From Escherichia coli (GTDB lineage: Bacteria; Pseudomonadota; Gammaproteobacteria; Enterobacterales; Enterobacteriaceae): a DNA stretch of 64,000 nucleotides. A program made the translations under genes and the position numbers. Position 1 is the first letter of the stretch. The number at the start of each line of letters is the position of its first letter. Shown here piece by piece: positions 17,250 through 24,746 of this stretch. Below the pieces are notes generated by a model, which saw only the letters and a program-made list of their open reading frames with translations, searched no databases and was not told the DNA's origin. The stretch is from positions 124,001 to 188,000 of the forward strand of contig NZ_AP027764.1 of the NCBI RefSeq assembly GCF_036503815.1, given 5' to 3'.

Positions 17250-18397
17250 TATTGCATTGCTTTATAAGCGGTTACCGCCTCGGATACAACCTCGCTGTTA
17301 GCATCAAGGCCAGAAATCTGCGCCAGTGCGGCTTGCGGGCCTTTGTCGGCAATCAGTGCTGCCAGTTCCTGAGCCTGCGGATCATCTTCACTGCGGAAGT
17401 GCATTGCAGCGGCAATACCTTCAATCAGGTTTTTATGTGGCAGACCATATTCCAGCGTTCCGAGCAGTGGCTTGATCAGACGGTCGCCAGCACTCAGTTT
17501 ACGCAGCGGCTGACGGCCTACGCGCTCTACATCGTCTTTCAGATACGGGTTTTCAAAACGACCAAGGATTTTCTGGATGTACGCCGCATGTTTGTCCGCG
17601 TCAAAACCGTAACGCTTAATCAGTACAGCGCCACTTTCTTCCATCGCCCCTTTTACTACCGCGCGGATTTTCTCGTCGAGAATTGCGTCACGAATGGTCT
17701 GATGACCTGCCAGTTTTCCGAGGTACGCGGTTATAGCATGACCTGTATTCAGGGTGAAGAGTTTACGCTCAACAAATGCCATCAGGTTGTCGGTTAACTC
17801 CATGCCTGGGATGTTCGGCAGTGCACCTTTGAACTGGGTTTTATCGACAATCCATTCGCTGAAGGTTTCGACTGTCACTTCCAGCGGATCGTTCGTTGCC
17901 GAAGCGGAAGGCGGTACGATGCGGTCAACGGCAGAGTCCACAAAGCCAACATGTTCTTCGACCCACGCTTTGGCCTCTTCAGGAAGAGCGTTCATCACAT
18001 GGCCTTTCAGTTGCGTGGTGCCGCGTACCATGTTTTCACAGGCGATAATGTTCAGTGGGGATTCATTACCTTGTTCTTTACGTTTCACCAGCCCTTTGGC
18101 GATTGCCGGAGCAATACGTTCCAGCACAACCGGGCCCACGGCGGTGGTGACTAAATCAACCTGAGCAATCAGATCAACGACATCATCACCAATGCTGCTG
18201 ACGGCATTAACACCGGAAACGGTATCTACCTGCTCGGTTTCACCGACTACATGAACCTGATAGCTATGACGGGCATTCAGGGCATCAAGTACCACCTGAT
18301 TGACATCGGCAAACGTCAGTTGGATACCTGCGTCTGCCAGCAGTTTACCGATAAAGCCACGACCGATATTACCTGCGCCAAAATGTAATGCTTTCAT
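17249..18397 (-). CDS. mtlD: mannitol-1-phosphate 5-dehydrogenase
   Basis: Oxidises mannitol 1-phosphate to fructose 6-phosphate with NAD+; cytosolic. The 382 residues begin MKALHFGAGNIGRGFIGKLL with the NAD-binding GAGNIGRG (residues 7-14). The catalytic lysine region of polyol long-chain dehydrogenases is seen in KLFTLNTGHAITAYLG. The open frame continues 88 codons further upstream through the BIME, but that part is low-complexity repeat sequence. The start at 18395-18397 is the family start. Confidence 0.97.
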   Translation of the reverse strand: MKALHFGAGNIGRGFIGKLLADAGIQLTFADVNQVVLDALNARHSYQVHVVGETEQVDTVSGVNAVSSIGDDVVDLIAQVDLVTTAVGPVVLERIAPAIAKGLVKRKEQGNESPLNIIACENMVRGTTQLKGHVMNALPEEAKAWVEEHVGFVDSAVDRIVPPSASATNDPLEVTVETFSEWIVDKTQFKGALPNIPGMELTDNLMAFVERKLFTLNTGHAITAYLGKLAGHQTIRDAILDEKIRAVVKGAMEESGAVLIKRYGFDADKHAAYIQKILGRFENPYLKDDVERVGRQPLRKLSAGDRLIKPLLGTLEYGLPHKNLIEGIAAAMHFRSEDDPQAQELAALIADKGPQAALAQISGLDANSEVVSEAVTAYKAMQ

Positions 18398-18426
18398 AGT
18401 ATTAACCTTCATCAATGTTTTTACCC

Positions 18427-18623
18427 GAGAGGGCTGGGGTGAGGCTTTTCCCTCACCCAAACCCTCTCCATGTGGAGAGGAGCCGCGCCGGATGCGGCGC
18501 AAACGCCTTATCCGGCCTACAAGAACGTGCAAATTCAACAAATTGTGCTTTGTTTTGTAGGCCTGATAAGCGTAGCGCATCAGGCAATTAGCCCCACCGT
18601 CTCCATGTGGAGAGAGTGGGGTT
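18427..18623. repeat. BIME flanked by boxC-like sequence between mtlA and mtlD
   Basis: Two inverted REP units (18482-18520 with GGATGCGGCGCAAACGCC; 18557-18588 with GCCTGATAAGCGTAGCGC) are enclosed by GC-rich sequence. The 14-mer CTCCATGTGGAGAG occurs on both sides (18466-18479 and 18601-18614), itself a palindrome. It separates the abundant mtlA message from mtlD and may set their ratio through 3' protection or partial termination. Confidence 0.88.
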
Positions 18624-18626
18624 GGA

Positions 18627-20540
18627 TTACTTACGACCTGCCAGCAGTTCCAGTACTTCATCTACGCTGGTGGTGTGCGCCAGACGCTCGATGACGGACT
18701 CATCATCCAGTGCGTTGGTCAGGCTGGTGATAACCTGAATGTGCTCGTTGTTACGGGCAGCAATACCAATCACCAGACGGGCAATGTCATCTTCTTCTTC
18801 ACCGAAGCGCACGCCTTCCGGGTACTGGCAGAACACCACGCCCGTTTTCAGTACGCGATCTTTCGCTTCAACCGTACCGTGCGGTACCGCGATAGACTCA
18901 CCCAGATAAGTCGGGGTCAGTTTTTCACGATCCAGCATCGCCTGAACGTATTCCGGCTCAACGTAACCGCCTTTCACCAGCTGCTCGCCAGCAAAACGAA
19001 TCGCTTCTTCTTTGGTGGCCGCTTTGCGACCGAGGAAGATGTTCTCCGCGCCTAGCTTGAACAGATTAGCACTGGAATCGTCAAAGCTGTCTTTCAGGCT
19101 GTCTTTTACTTTCTCTTCGTTTGCAGTGTGGCGCTGGGCAGCAACCAGACGTTCGGTCAGGCTGGTGTACAGGCCACTGTCGAGGAAGTTGGTCAGCGAA
19201 ATATGCTGTGCCTGCGGAACCTGACGCATAGCGCGTTCGGTCAGGTCACGGTGAGTGATGACGAGGTCCACATCTGGCGGCAGGTTGTTGATCGCGCTGT
19301 TAGTAACAGAAATCTGCGACAGACCTGCATCCTGAATTTTCTTACGCAGCACACCTGCGCCCATCGCACTGGAACCCATACCGGCATCACAGGCAACGAT
19401 GATTTTACGGACGTGGCTCAGGTCGTTAGTCACATCGCCCGCAGACAGCGGAGACGCACCTTTAGACTCAGCTTTCATGTCCTGCATACGACGCGTTGCT
19501 GCTTCAATATCATCTTCATCTTTCACTTTGCTGGTTTTCAGCAGAATGGCAGAGACAACGAAGGAGACTGCCATAGCCGCACACACACCCGCGATGTTAG
19601 CGAAGTAAGCACCTTTTGGTGTCATTGCCAGTACAGCAAGGATAGAACCCGGAGATGCCGGAGAAACCAGACCACCGCCCAGGATAGTCAGCGTGAACAC
19701 GCCAGTCATACCGCCGAGGATAACGGCCAGAATCAGACGCGGATTCATCAGCACATACGGGAAGTAGATTTCGTGGATACCGCCCAGGAAGTGGATGATT
19801 GCCGCACCGCCCGCAGACTGTTTAGCGCTACCACGACCAAAGAACATGTACGCCAGCAGCACGCCCATACCCGGACCTGGGTTAGCTTCAATCAGGAAGA
19901 AGATGGATTTACCCAGTTCATGGGACTGCTGAATACCCAGCGGCGAGAAGATACCGTGGTTAATGGCGTTGTTGAGGAACAGGATTTTCGCCGGTTCAAC
20001 AAAGATAGACGCCAGCGGCAGCATGTCATGGACAACCATGAAGTTAACGCCCGCAGCCAGCATTTTGGACAGGGCTTCAACAATCGGGCCAATGCCGAGG
20101 AACGCCAGAATAGCGAGGATCATCCCGATGATGCCTGCGGAGAAGTTATTCACCAGCATCTCAAAACCGGATTTGATCTTACCGTCTACCCAGCGGTCGA
20201 AGTGCTTAATGCACCAGCCGCCCAGCGGACCTGCAATCATAGAACCGAGGAACATCGGCATATCTGCGCCGACGATAACGCCCATTGTAGTGATGGCACC
20301 GACTACGCCGCCACGTTCGCCGCCTACCAGCTTACCACCGGTATAACCGATCAGCAGTGGCAGGAGATAAGTGATCATCGGCCCGACCAGCTTCGCCAGC
20401 GTTTCGTTCGGTAACCACCCTGTTGGAATAAATAACGCGGTGATGATACCCCACGCGATAAACGCGCCGATATTTGGCATCACCATGTTGCTGAGGAAAC
20501 GACCAAAGCTTTGCACTTTGATCTTAATATCGGATGACAT
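18627..20540 (-). CDS. mtlA: PTS mannitol-specific EIICBA
   Basis: Inner-membrane permease that imports and phosphorylates mannitol using phosphate from HPr. The 637 residues comprise a membrane EIIC domain (about 1-335, including NHGIFSPLGI and GGIHEIYFPYVLM), a linker, EIIB (about 375-470) with phospho-cysteine Cys384 in VACDAGMGSSAMG, and EIIA (about 490-637) with the phospho-histidine in SIAVPHGTVEAKDRVL. It is the first gene of mtlADR, preceded by the CRP sites listed here. Confidence 0.98.
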   Translation of the reverse strand: MSSDIKIKVQSFGRFLSNMVMPNIGAFIAWGIITALFIPTGWLPNETLAKLVGPMITYLLPLLIGYTGGKLVGGERGGVVGAITTMGVIVGADMPMFLGSMIAGPLGGWCIKHFDRWVDGKIKSGFEMLVNNFSAGIIGMILAILAFLGIGPIVEALSKMLAAGVNFMVVHDMLPLASIFVEPAKILFLNNAINHGIFSPLGIQQSHELGKSIFFLIEANPGPGMGVLLAYMFFGRGSAKQSAGGAAIIHFLGGIHEIYFPYVLMNPRLILAVILGGMTGVFTLTILGGGLVSPASPGSILAVLAMTPKGAYFANIAGVCAAMAVSFVVSAILLKTSKVKDEDDIEAATRRMQDMKAESKGASPLSAGDVTNDLSHVRKIIVACDAGMGSSAMGAGVLRKKIQDAGLSQISVTNSAINNLPPDVDLVITHRDLTERAMRQVPQAQHISLTNFLDSGLYTSLTERLVAAQRHTANEEKVKDSLKDSFDDSSANLFKLGAENIFLGRKAATKEEAIRFAGEQLVKGGYVEPEYVQAMLDREKLTPTYLGESIAVPHGTVEAKDRVLKTGVVFCQYPEGVRFGEEEDDIARLVIGIAARNNEHIQVITSLTNALDDESVIERLAHTTSVDEVLELLAGRK

Positions 20541-20683
20541 AAAAACACCCCTTCTTATGTTTGCTGTCGCGCAGGCTGGAAGCCCGAGGTTTTTTGTTAA
20601 TGTGGCGGCAGAGGTAGCCGGACCTTGTTGATAGTGCGAAATCTGGCACTGAATCGGTTAACTGTCCAGTCGACGGCTTTTTG

Positions 20684-20699
20684 TGTGATATGAATCACA
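20684..20699. promoter_or_regulatory. CRP site 1 upstream of mtlA
   Basis: TGTGATATGAATCACA, a perfect TGTGA-N6-TCACA palindrome, 144 bases from the mtlA start. It is the closest member of a cluster of sites at 44-57-bp steps. Confidence 0.88.
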
Positions 20700-20727
20700 T
20701 AAATATAGGGGGTAGAGAGGTAATTGA

Positions 20728-20743
20728 CGTGATGTGCATCACA
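20728..20743. promoter_or_regulatory. CRP site 2 upstream of mtlA
   Basis: CGTGATGTGCATCACA: nine of ten consensus positions. TTGACG overlaps its left side and could be a promoter element on the opposite strand. Confidence 0.85.
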
Positions 20744-20800
20744 AAATACTTGTGTAAAAAAGCAACAAGACGGCGATTTTCGCTAAAAATGGCATTTAAA

Positions 20801-20816
20801 TGTGAGTAATGTCACA
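20801..20816. promoter_or_regulatory. CRP site 3 upstream of mtlA
   Basis: TGTGAGTAATGTCACA: a perfect TGTGA-N6-TCACA match in an AT-rich context (AAATGTGA and TCACATTT extend the dyad). Confidence 0.88.
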
Positions 20817-20844
20817 TTTTTGTTTTGTTAGTTTGTTGAATCTT

Positions 20845-20860
20845 TGTGATCTGAATCACA
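20845..20860. promoter_or_regulatory. CRP site 4 upstream of mtlA
   Basis: TGTGATCTGAATCACA: a perfect TGTGA-N6-TCACA match, extended by T and A on the two sides. Confidence 0.88.
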
Positions 20861-20887
20861 AGATATTTTCTTACGGCGTTCACCTGA

Positions 20888-20903
20888 TGTGATCTGCAGC
20901 ATG
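20888..20903. promoter_or_regulatory. CRP site 5 (half site) upstream of mtlA
   Basis: TGTGATCTGCAGCATG keeps one good half (TGTGA) and a poor second half. It completes the five-site array described for the mtlA promoter. The rest of this 536-bp gap (20904-21076) leads to yibI and shows no clear element. Confidence 0.55.
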
Positions 20904-21076
20904 TTATGCCTTCGTCATAAAATCGTTATGTAACTAAGCAACTCATCACCTCTAAAAATTATTCTTTGGTGTTATGGCGAGAATCGCGAACCCGAATTAT
21001 TGTCAAAATATCAGCCTGACTCCCTTCTGGCTGCCAGCCAAAAAACAACACCGATAAACGTGAATCCGAGGCAGAT

Positions 21077-21439
21077 ATGTTTCTAAACTATTTCGCGTTG
21101 GGAGTGCTGATCTTCGTCTTTCTGGTGATTTTTTATGGAATCATCGCGATACATGACATCCCTTATCTGATTGCCAAAAAGCGCAATCACCCCCATGCCG
21201 ACGCTATTCATACGGCGGGCTGGGTGAGCCTGTTTACTCTGCATGTTATCTGGCCGTTCCTGTGGATCTGGGCGACGCTCTATCAACCGGAGCGTGGCTG
21301 GGGTATGCAGTCACATGTTGCGTCGCAGGAGAAAGCGACTGACCCGGAAATCGCCGCACTTTCTGACCGAATTTCCCGGCTGGAGCATCAACTCGCCGCC
21401 GAGAAAAAGACTGACTATTCCACGTTCCCGGAGATCTAA
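21077..21439 (+). CDS. yibI: DUF3302 inner-membrane protein YibI
   Basis: A 120-residue protein with two membrane segments (about residues 5-27, YFALGVLIFVFLVIFYGIIA; about 49-70, WVSLFTLHVIWPFLWIWATL) and a charged C-terminal tail that may form a short coiled coil (DRISRLEHQLAAEKK). Function unknown. It ends 2 bp before yibH and is surely co-translated with it. It is paralogous to YiaW (31051-31374), with most of the first 75 residues identical. Confidence 0.93.
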   Translation: MFLNYFALGVLIFVFLVIFYGIIAIHDIPYLIAKKRNHPHADAIHTAGWVSLFTLHVIWPFLWIWATLYQPERGWGMQSHVASQEKATDPEIAALSDRISRLEHQLAAEKKTDYSTFPEI

Positions 21440-21441
21440 TT

Positions 21442-22578
21442 ATGGATCTGTTGATTGTTTTAACTTACGTGGCGCTGGCATGGGCGGTCTTTAAAATCTT
21501 CCGTATTCCGGTGAATCAGTGGACGCTGGCGACGGCGGCGCTGGGAGGCGTTTTTCTGGTAAGCGGTTTGATTTTGTTGATGAACTACAACCACCCTTAC
21601 ACTTTTACCGCACAGAAAGCGGTGATTGCTATTCCCATCACGCCACAGGTGACGGGGATCGTGACTGAAGTCACTGACAAGAATAATCAGCTTATTCAGA
21701 AGGGCGAGGTGCTTTTTAAGCTCGACCCGGTACGTTATCAGGCGCGAGTCGACAGACTTCAGGCTGACCTGATGACGGCGACGCATAATATAAAGACACT
21801 GCGCGCGCAGCTCACTGAAGCGCAAGCCAATACCACCCAGGTTTCAGCGGAGCGTGACCGCTTGTTTAAAAATTATCAACGTTACCTGAAAGGCAGCCAG
21901 GCGGCGGTAAATCCGTTCTCAGAACGTGATATCGACGATGCGCGGCAGAATTTTCTCGCGCAGGATGCGCTGGTGAAAGGTTCGGTGGCGGAACAGGCGC
22001 AAATCCAGAGCCAGCTCGACAGTATGGTTAACGGCGAGCAGTCGCAGATTGTGAGCTTAAGAGCGCAACTTACTGAAGCAAAATATAACCTTGAGCAGAC
22101 TGTCATTCGCGCACCAAGCAATGGCTACGTCACTCAGGTACTGATCCGCCCAGGCACATACGCAGCTGCCTTGCCGCTACGTCCGGTGATGGTTTTCATC
22201 CCTGAGCAAAAACGGCAAATTGTCGCCCAATTTCGGCAAAACTCGCTGTTACGTCTGAAACCCGGCGATGATGCGGAAGTGGTGTTTAACGCGCTACCTG
22301 GGCAGGTATTCCACGGCAAACTGACCAGCATCTTGCCGGTGGTGCCTGGTGGTTCGTATCAGGCGCAGGGGGTACTGCAATCATTAACCGTTGTACCCGG
22401 CACGGACGGTGTGCTGGGAACCATCGAACTGGACCCTAACGCTGATATTGATGCCTTACCTGACGGTATCTACGCCCAAGTGGCGGTTTACTCTGACCAT
22501 TTCAGCCATGTTTCGGTGATGCGGAAGGTACTGCTAAGAATGACCAGTTGGATGCATTATCTTTATTTGGATCATTGA
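21442..22578 (+). CDS. yibH: HlyD/EmrA-family membrane fusion protein YibH
   Basis: A 378-residue periplasmic adaptor of the membrane fusion family. It has two hydrophobic N-terminal stretches (about residues 1-18 and 28-46), a biotinyl-lipoyl-like half (VTGIVTEVTDKNNQLIQKGE), a long alpha-helical hairpin (about 100-210) and a second barrel half (RAPSNGYVTQVLIRPGTY). Such proteins link an inner-membrane pump to an outer-membrane channel; here the only neighbour is DUF3302 protein YibI, so the partner is unknown. It is the paralogue of YiaV. Confidence 0.93.
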   Translation: MDLLIVLTYVALAWAVFKIFRIPVNQWTLATAALGGVFLVSGLILLMNYNHPYTFTAQKAVIAIPITPQVTGIVTEVTDKNNQLIQKGEVLFKLDPVRYQARVDRLQADLMTATHNIKTLRAQLTEAQANTTQVSAERDRLFKNYQRYLKGSQAAVNPFSERDIDDARQNFLAQDALVKGSVAEQAQIQSQLDSMVNGEQSQIVSLRAQLTEAKYNLEQTVIRAPSNGYVTQVLIRPGTYAAALPLRPVMVFIPEQKRQIVAQFRQNSLLRLKPGDDAEVVFNALPGQVFHGKLTSILPVVPGGSYQAQGVLQSLTVVPGTDGVLGTIELDPNADIDALPDGIYAQVAVYSDHFSHVSVMRKVLLRMTSWMHYLYLDH

Positions 22579-22648
22579 GACTTATATCACCTGTGTTTTG
22601 CGTGAGCCTGAGCCATACTGATATTTTTCCTCGCACAAAGGACTCGGC

Positions 22649-23257
22649 ATGAAACTCGTCGGTAGCTACACCAGCCCGTTTGTACGCAAACTTTCTATTC
22701 TGTTGTTAGAAAAGGGCATAACTTTCGAATTTATTAATGAACTGCCCTATAACGCGGACAACGGCGTGGCGCAATTTAACCCGTTAGGGAAAGTGCCGGT
22801 GCTGGTGACTGAAGAGGGCGAATGTTGGTTTGATTCGCCGATCATCGCTGAATATATTGAATTAATGAATGTCGCTCCGGCGATGTTGCCGCGCGATCCG
22901 CTGGAGTCGTTGCGGGTGCGCAAAATTGAGGCGCTGGCGGATGGCATTATGGATGCCGGGCTGGTATCGGTGCGTGAACAGGCTCGTCCGGCGGCGCAGC
23001 AGTCTGAAGATGAATTGTTACGCCAGCGGGAGAAAATCAACCGCAGCCTGGATGTGCTGGAAGGATATCTGGTCGATGGCACGCTCAAAACCGATATGGT
23101 CAACCTGGCGACTATCGCCATTGCCTGCGCCGTTGGATATCTCAATTTCCGCCGCGTTGCGCCAGGCTGGTGTGTCGACCGCCCACACTTAGTCAAACTG
23201 GTCGAAAACCTGTTTAGCCGCGAAAGCTTTGCTCGCACCGAACCGCCAAAGGCTTGA
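22649..23257 (+). CDS. yibF: glutathione S-transferase homologue YibF
   Basis: A 202-residue cytosolic GST-fold protein. The thioredoxin-like N-terminal domain (about 1-80) begins MKLVGSYTSPFVRKLSILLL with the candidate catalytic Ser in TSPFVRK and shows the glutathione-binding PLGKVPVLV and DSPIIAEYIE. An all-helical domain follows (about 90-200). The physiological substrate is unknown. It lies 70 bp after yibH with no rhsA element between, and 97 bp before selA. Confidence 0.93.
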   Translation: MKLVGSYTSPFVRKLSILLLEKGITFEFINELPYNADNGVAQFNPLGKVPVLVTEEGECWFDSPIIAEYIELMNVAPAMLPRDPLESLRVRKIEALADGIMDAGLVSVREQARPAAQQSEDELLRQREKINRSLDVLEGYLVDGTLKTDMVNLATIAIACAVGYLNFRRVAPGWCVDRPHLVKLVENLFSRESFARTEPPKA

Positions 23258-23312
23258 TGCGCGATATGTCCTCCTGACCCATCTCACGTTACAATCCGTG
23301 GTTATGTTAAAC

Positions 23313-23334
23313 GCCCTTCTCCGTGTGAGAGGGC
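23313..23334 (+). promoter_or_regulatory. candidate SECIS-like hairpin in the selAB leader
   Basis: GCCCTTCTC and GAGAGGGC (one T bulged) pair around CGTGT, 20 bases upstream of the selA ATG. A SECIS-like element that binds SelB and represses selAB is known in the E. coli selAB 5' leader, and this is the only strong hairpin in the gap. The assignment rests on position and fold, not on a loop-sequence match. Confidence 0.5.
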
Positions 23335-23354
23335 CTTGATCAACCAGGTTTCCT

Positions 23355-24746
23355 ATGACAACCGAAACGCGTTCCCTCTATAGTCAACTTCCGGCTATTG
23401 ATCGCTTATTGCGCGATAGCTCTTTCCTTTCTTTGCGTGATACCTATGGTCACACCCGCGTGGTGGAGTTGCTGCGTCAGATGCTTGACGAAGCGCGAGA
23501 AGTGATTCGTGACAGCCAGACGCTACCCGCGTGGTGTGAAAACTGGGCGCAAGAAGTTGATGCCCGGTTGACGAAAGAGGCGCAAAGCGCGCTGCGTCCG
23601 GTGATCAACCTGACGGGAACCGTGCTGCATACCAACCTTGGGCGAGCTTTACAGGCGGAAGCCGCGGTGGAGGCTGTTGCGCAGGCTATGCGTTCGCCAG
23701 TAACCCTCGAATACGATCTGGATGACGCCGGACGCGGACATCGCGATCGGGCGCTGGCGCAGCTGCTGTGCCGTATTACGGGGGCGGAAGATGCCTGTAT
23801 CGTTAATAACAATGCGGCGGCGGTCTTGTTGATGTTGGCGGCCACTGCCAGTGGGAAAGAGGTGGTGGTATCTCGCGGCGAACTGGTGGAGATTGGCGGC
23901 GCGTTTCGTATTCCCGATGTTATGCGTCAGGCAGGCTGCACCCTACACGAAGTGGGGACCACCAATCGCACGCACGCTAATGATTATCGCCAGGCGGTGA
24001 ATGAAAATACCGCGCTGTTGATGAAGGTACATACCAGTAACTACAGCATTCAGGGGTTCACCAAAGCGATAGATGAAGCTGAACTGGTGGCGCTCGGCAA
24101 AGAGCTGGATGTTCCCGTAGTGACTGACTTAGGCAGCGGCTCGCTGGTCGATCTTAGCCAGTACGGTTTGCCGAAAGAGCCAATGCCGCAGGAGTTGATT
24201 GCGGCGGGCGTCAGTCTGGTGAGCTTCTCCGGCGACAAGCTGTTAGGCGGACCGCAGGCAGGGATTATCGTCGGTAAAAAAGAGATGATTGCCCGCCTGC
24301 AAAGCCATCCGCTGAAGCGTGCATTACGCGCGGATAAAATGACCCTCGCGGCGCTGGAAGCCACGTTGCGTCTTTATTTACACCCTGAGGCGCTGAGTGA
24401 AAAATTACCGACCCTGCGTCTGCTTACCCGCAGCGCAGAGGTCATTCAAATCCAGGCACAACGTTTACAGGCCCCCCTTGCCGCACATTACGGCGCGGAG
24501 TTTGCGGTACAGGTTATGCCATGTCTTTCGCAGATTGGCAGTGGTTCGCTGCCGGTTGATCGCCTGCCGAGCGCGGCATTAACGTTTACACCCCATGATG
24601 GACGCGGTAGCCACCTTGAGTCATTAGCCGCCCGCTGGCGTGAATTGCCAGTGCCGGTGATTGGTCGTATTTATGACGGACGATTGTGGCTGGATTTACG
24701 CTGCCTTGAAGATGAGCAACGGTTTTTGGAGATGTTGTTGAAATGA
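23355..24746 (+). CDS. selA: L-seryl-tRNA(Sec) selenium transferase
   Basis: Converts seryl-tRNA(Sec) to selenocysteyl-tRNA(Sec) using selenophosphate; a PLP-dependent decameric cytosolic enzyme. The 463 residues contain the PLP lysine Lys295 in FSGDKLLGGPQAG, the phosphate-binding region NNNAAAVLLML, and the N-terminal tRNA-binding domain (about 1-70). The stop (24744-24746) overlaps the selB start ATGA by four bases, so translation is coupled. Confidence 0.97.
   Translation: MTTETRSLYSQLPAIDRLLRDSSFLSLRDTYGHTRVVELLRQMLDEAREVIRDSQTLPAWCENWAQEVDARLTKEAQSALRPVINLTGTVLHTNLGRALQAEAAVEAVAQAMRSPVTLEYDLDDAGRGHRDRALAQLLCRITGAEDACIVNNNAAAVLLMLAATASGKEVVVSRGELVEIGGAFRIPDVMRQAGCTLHEVGTTNRTHANDYRQAVNENTALLMKVHTSNYSIQGFTKAIDEAELVALGKELDVPVVTDLGSGSLVDLSQYGLPKEPMPQELIAAGVSLVSFSGDKLLGGPQAGIIVGKKEMIARLQSHPLKRALRADKMTLAALEATLRLYLHPEALSEKLPTLRLLTRSAEVIQIQAQRLQAPLAAHYGAEFAVQVMPCLSQIGSGSLPVDRLPSAALTFTPHDGRGSHLESLAARWRELPVPVIGRIYDGRLWLDLRCLEDEQRFLEMLLK

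Noticed and set aside
18397..18661. An 88-codon N-terminal extension of mtlD
   Set aside because: The extension translates REP and boxC-like repeat DNA; the enzyme family begins MKALHFGAGNIGRG, at 18397.
19128..20414. A 428-codon plus-strand open frame opposite mtlA
   Set aside because: Composition (many His, Arg, Gln, Thr) is typical of a complementary-strand shadow. It lies entirely inside mtlA, whose domains and active sites are intact.
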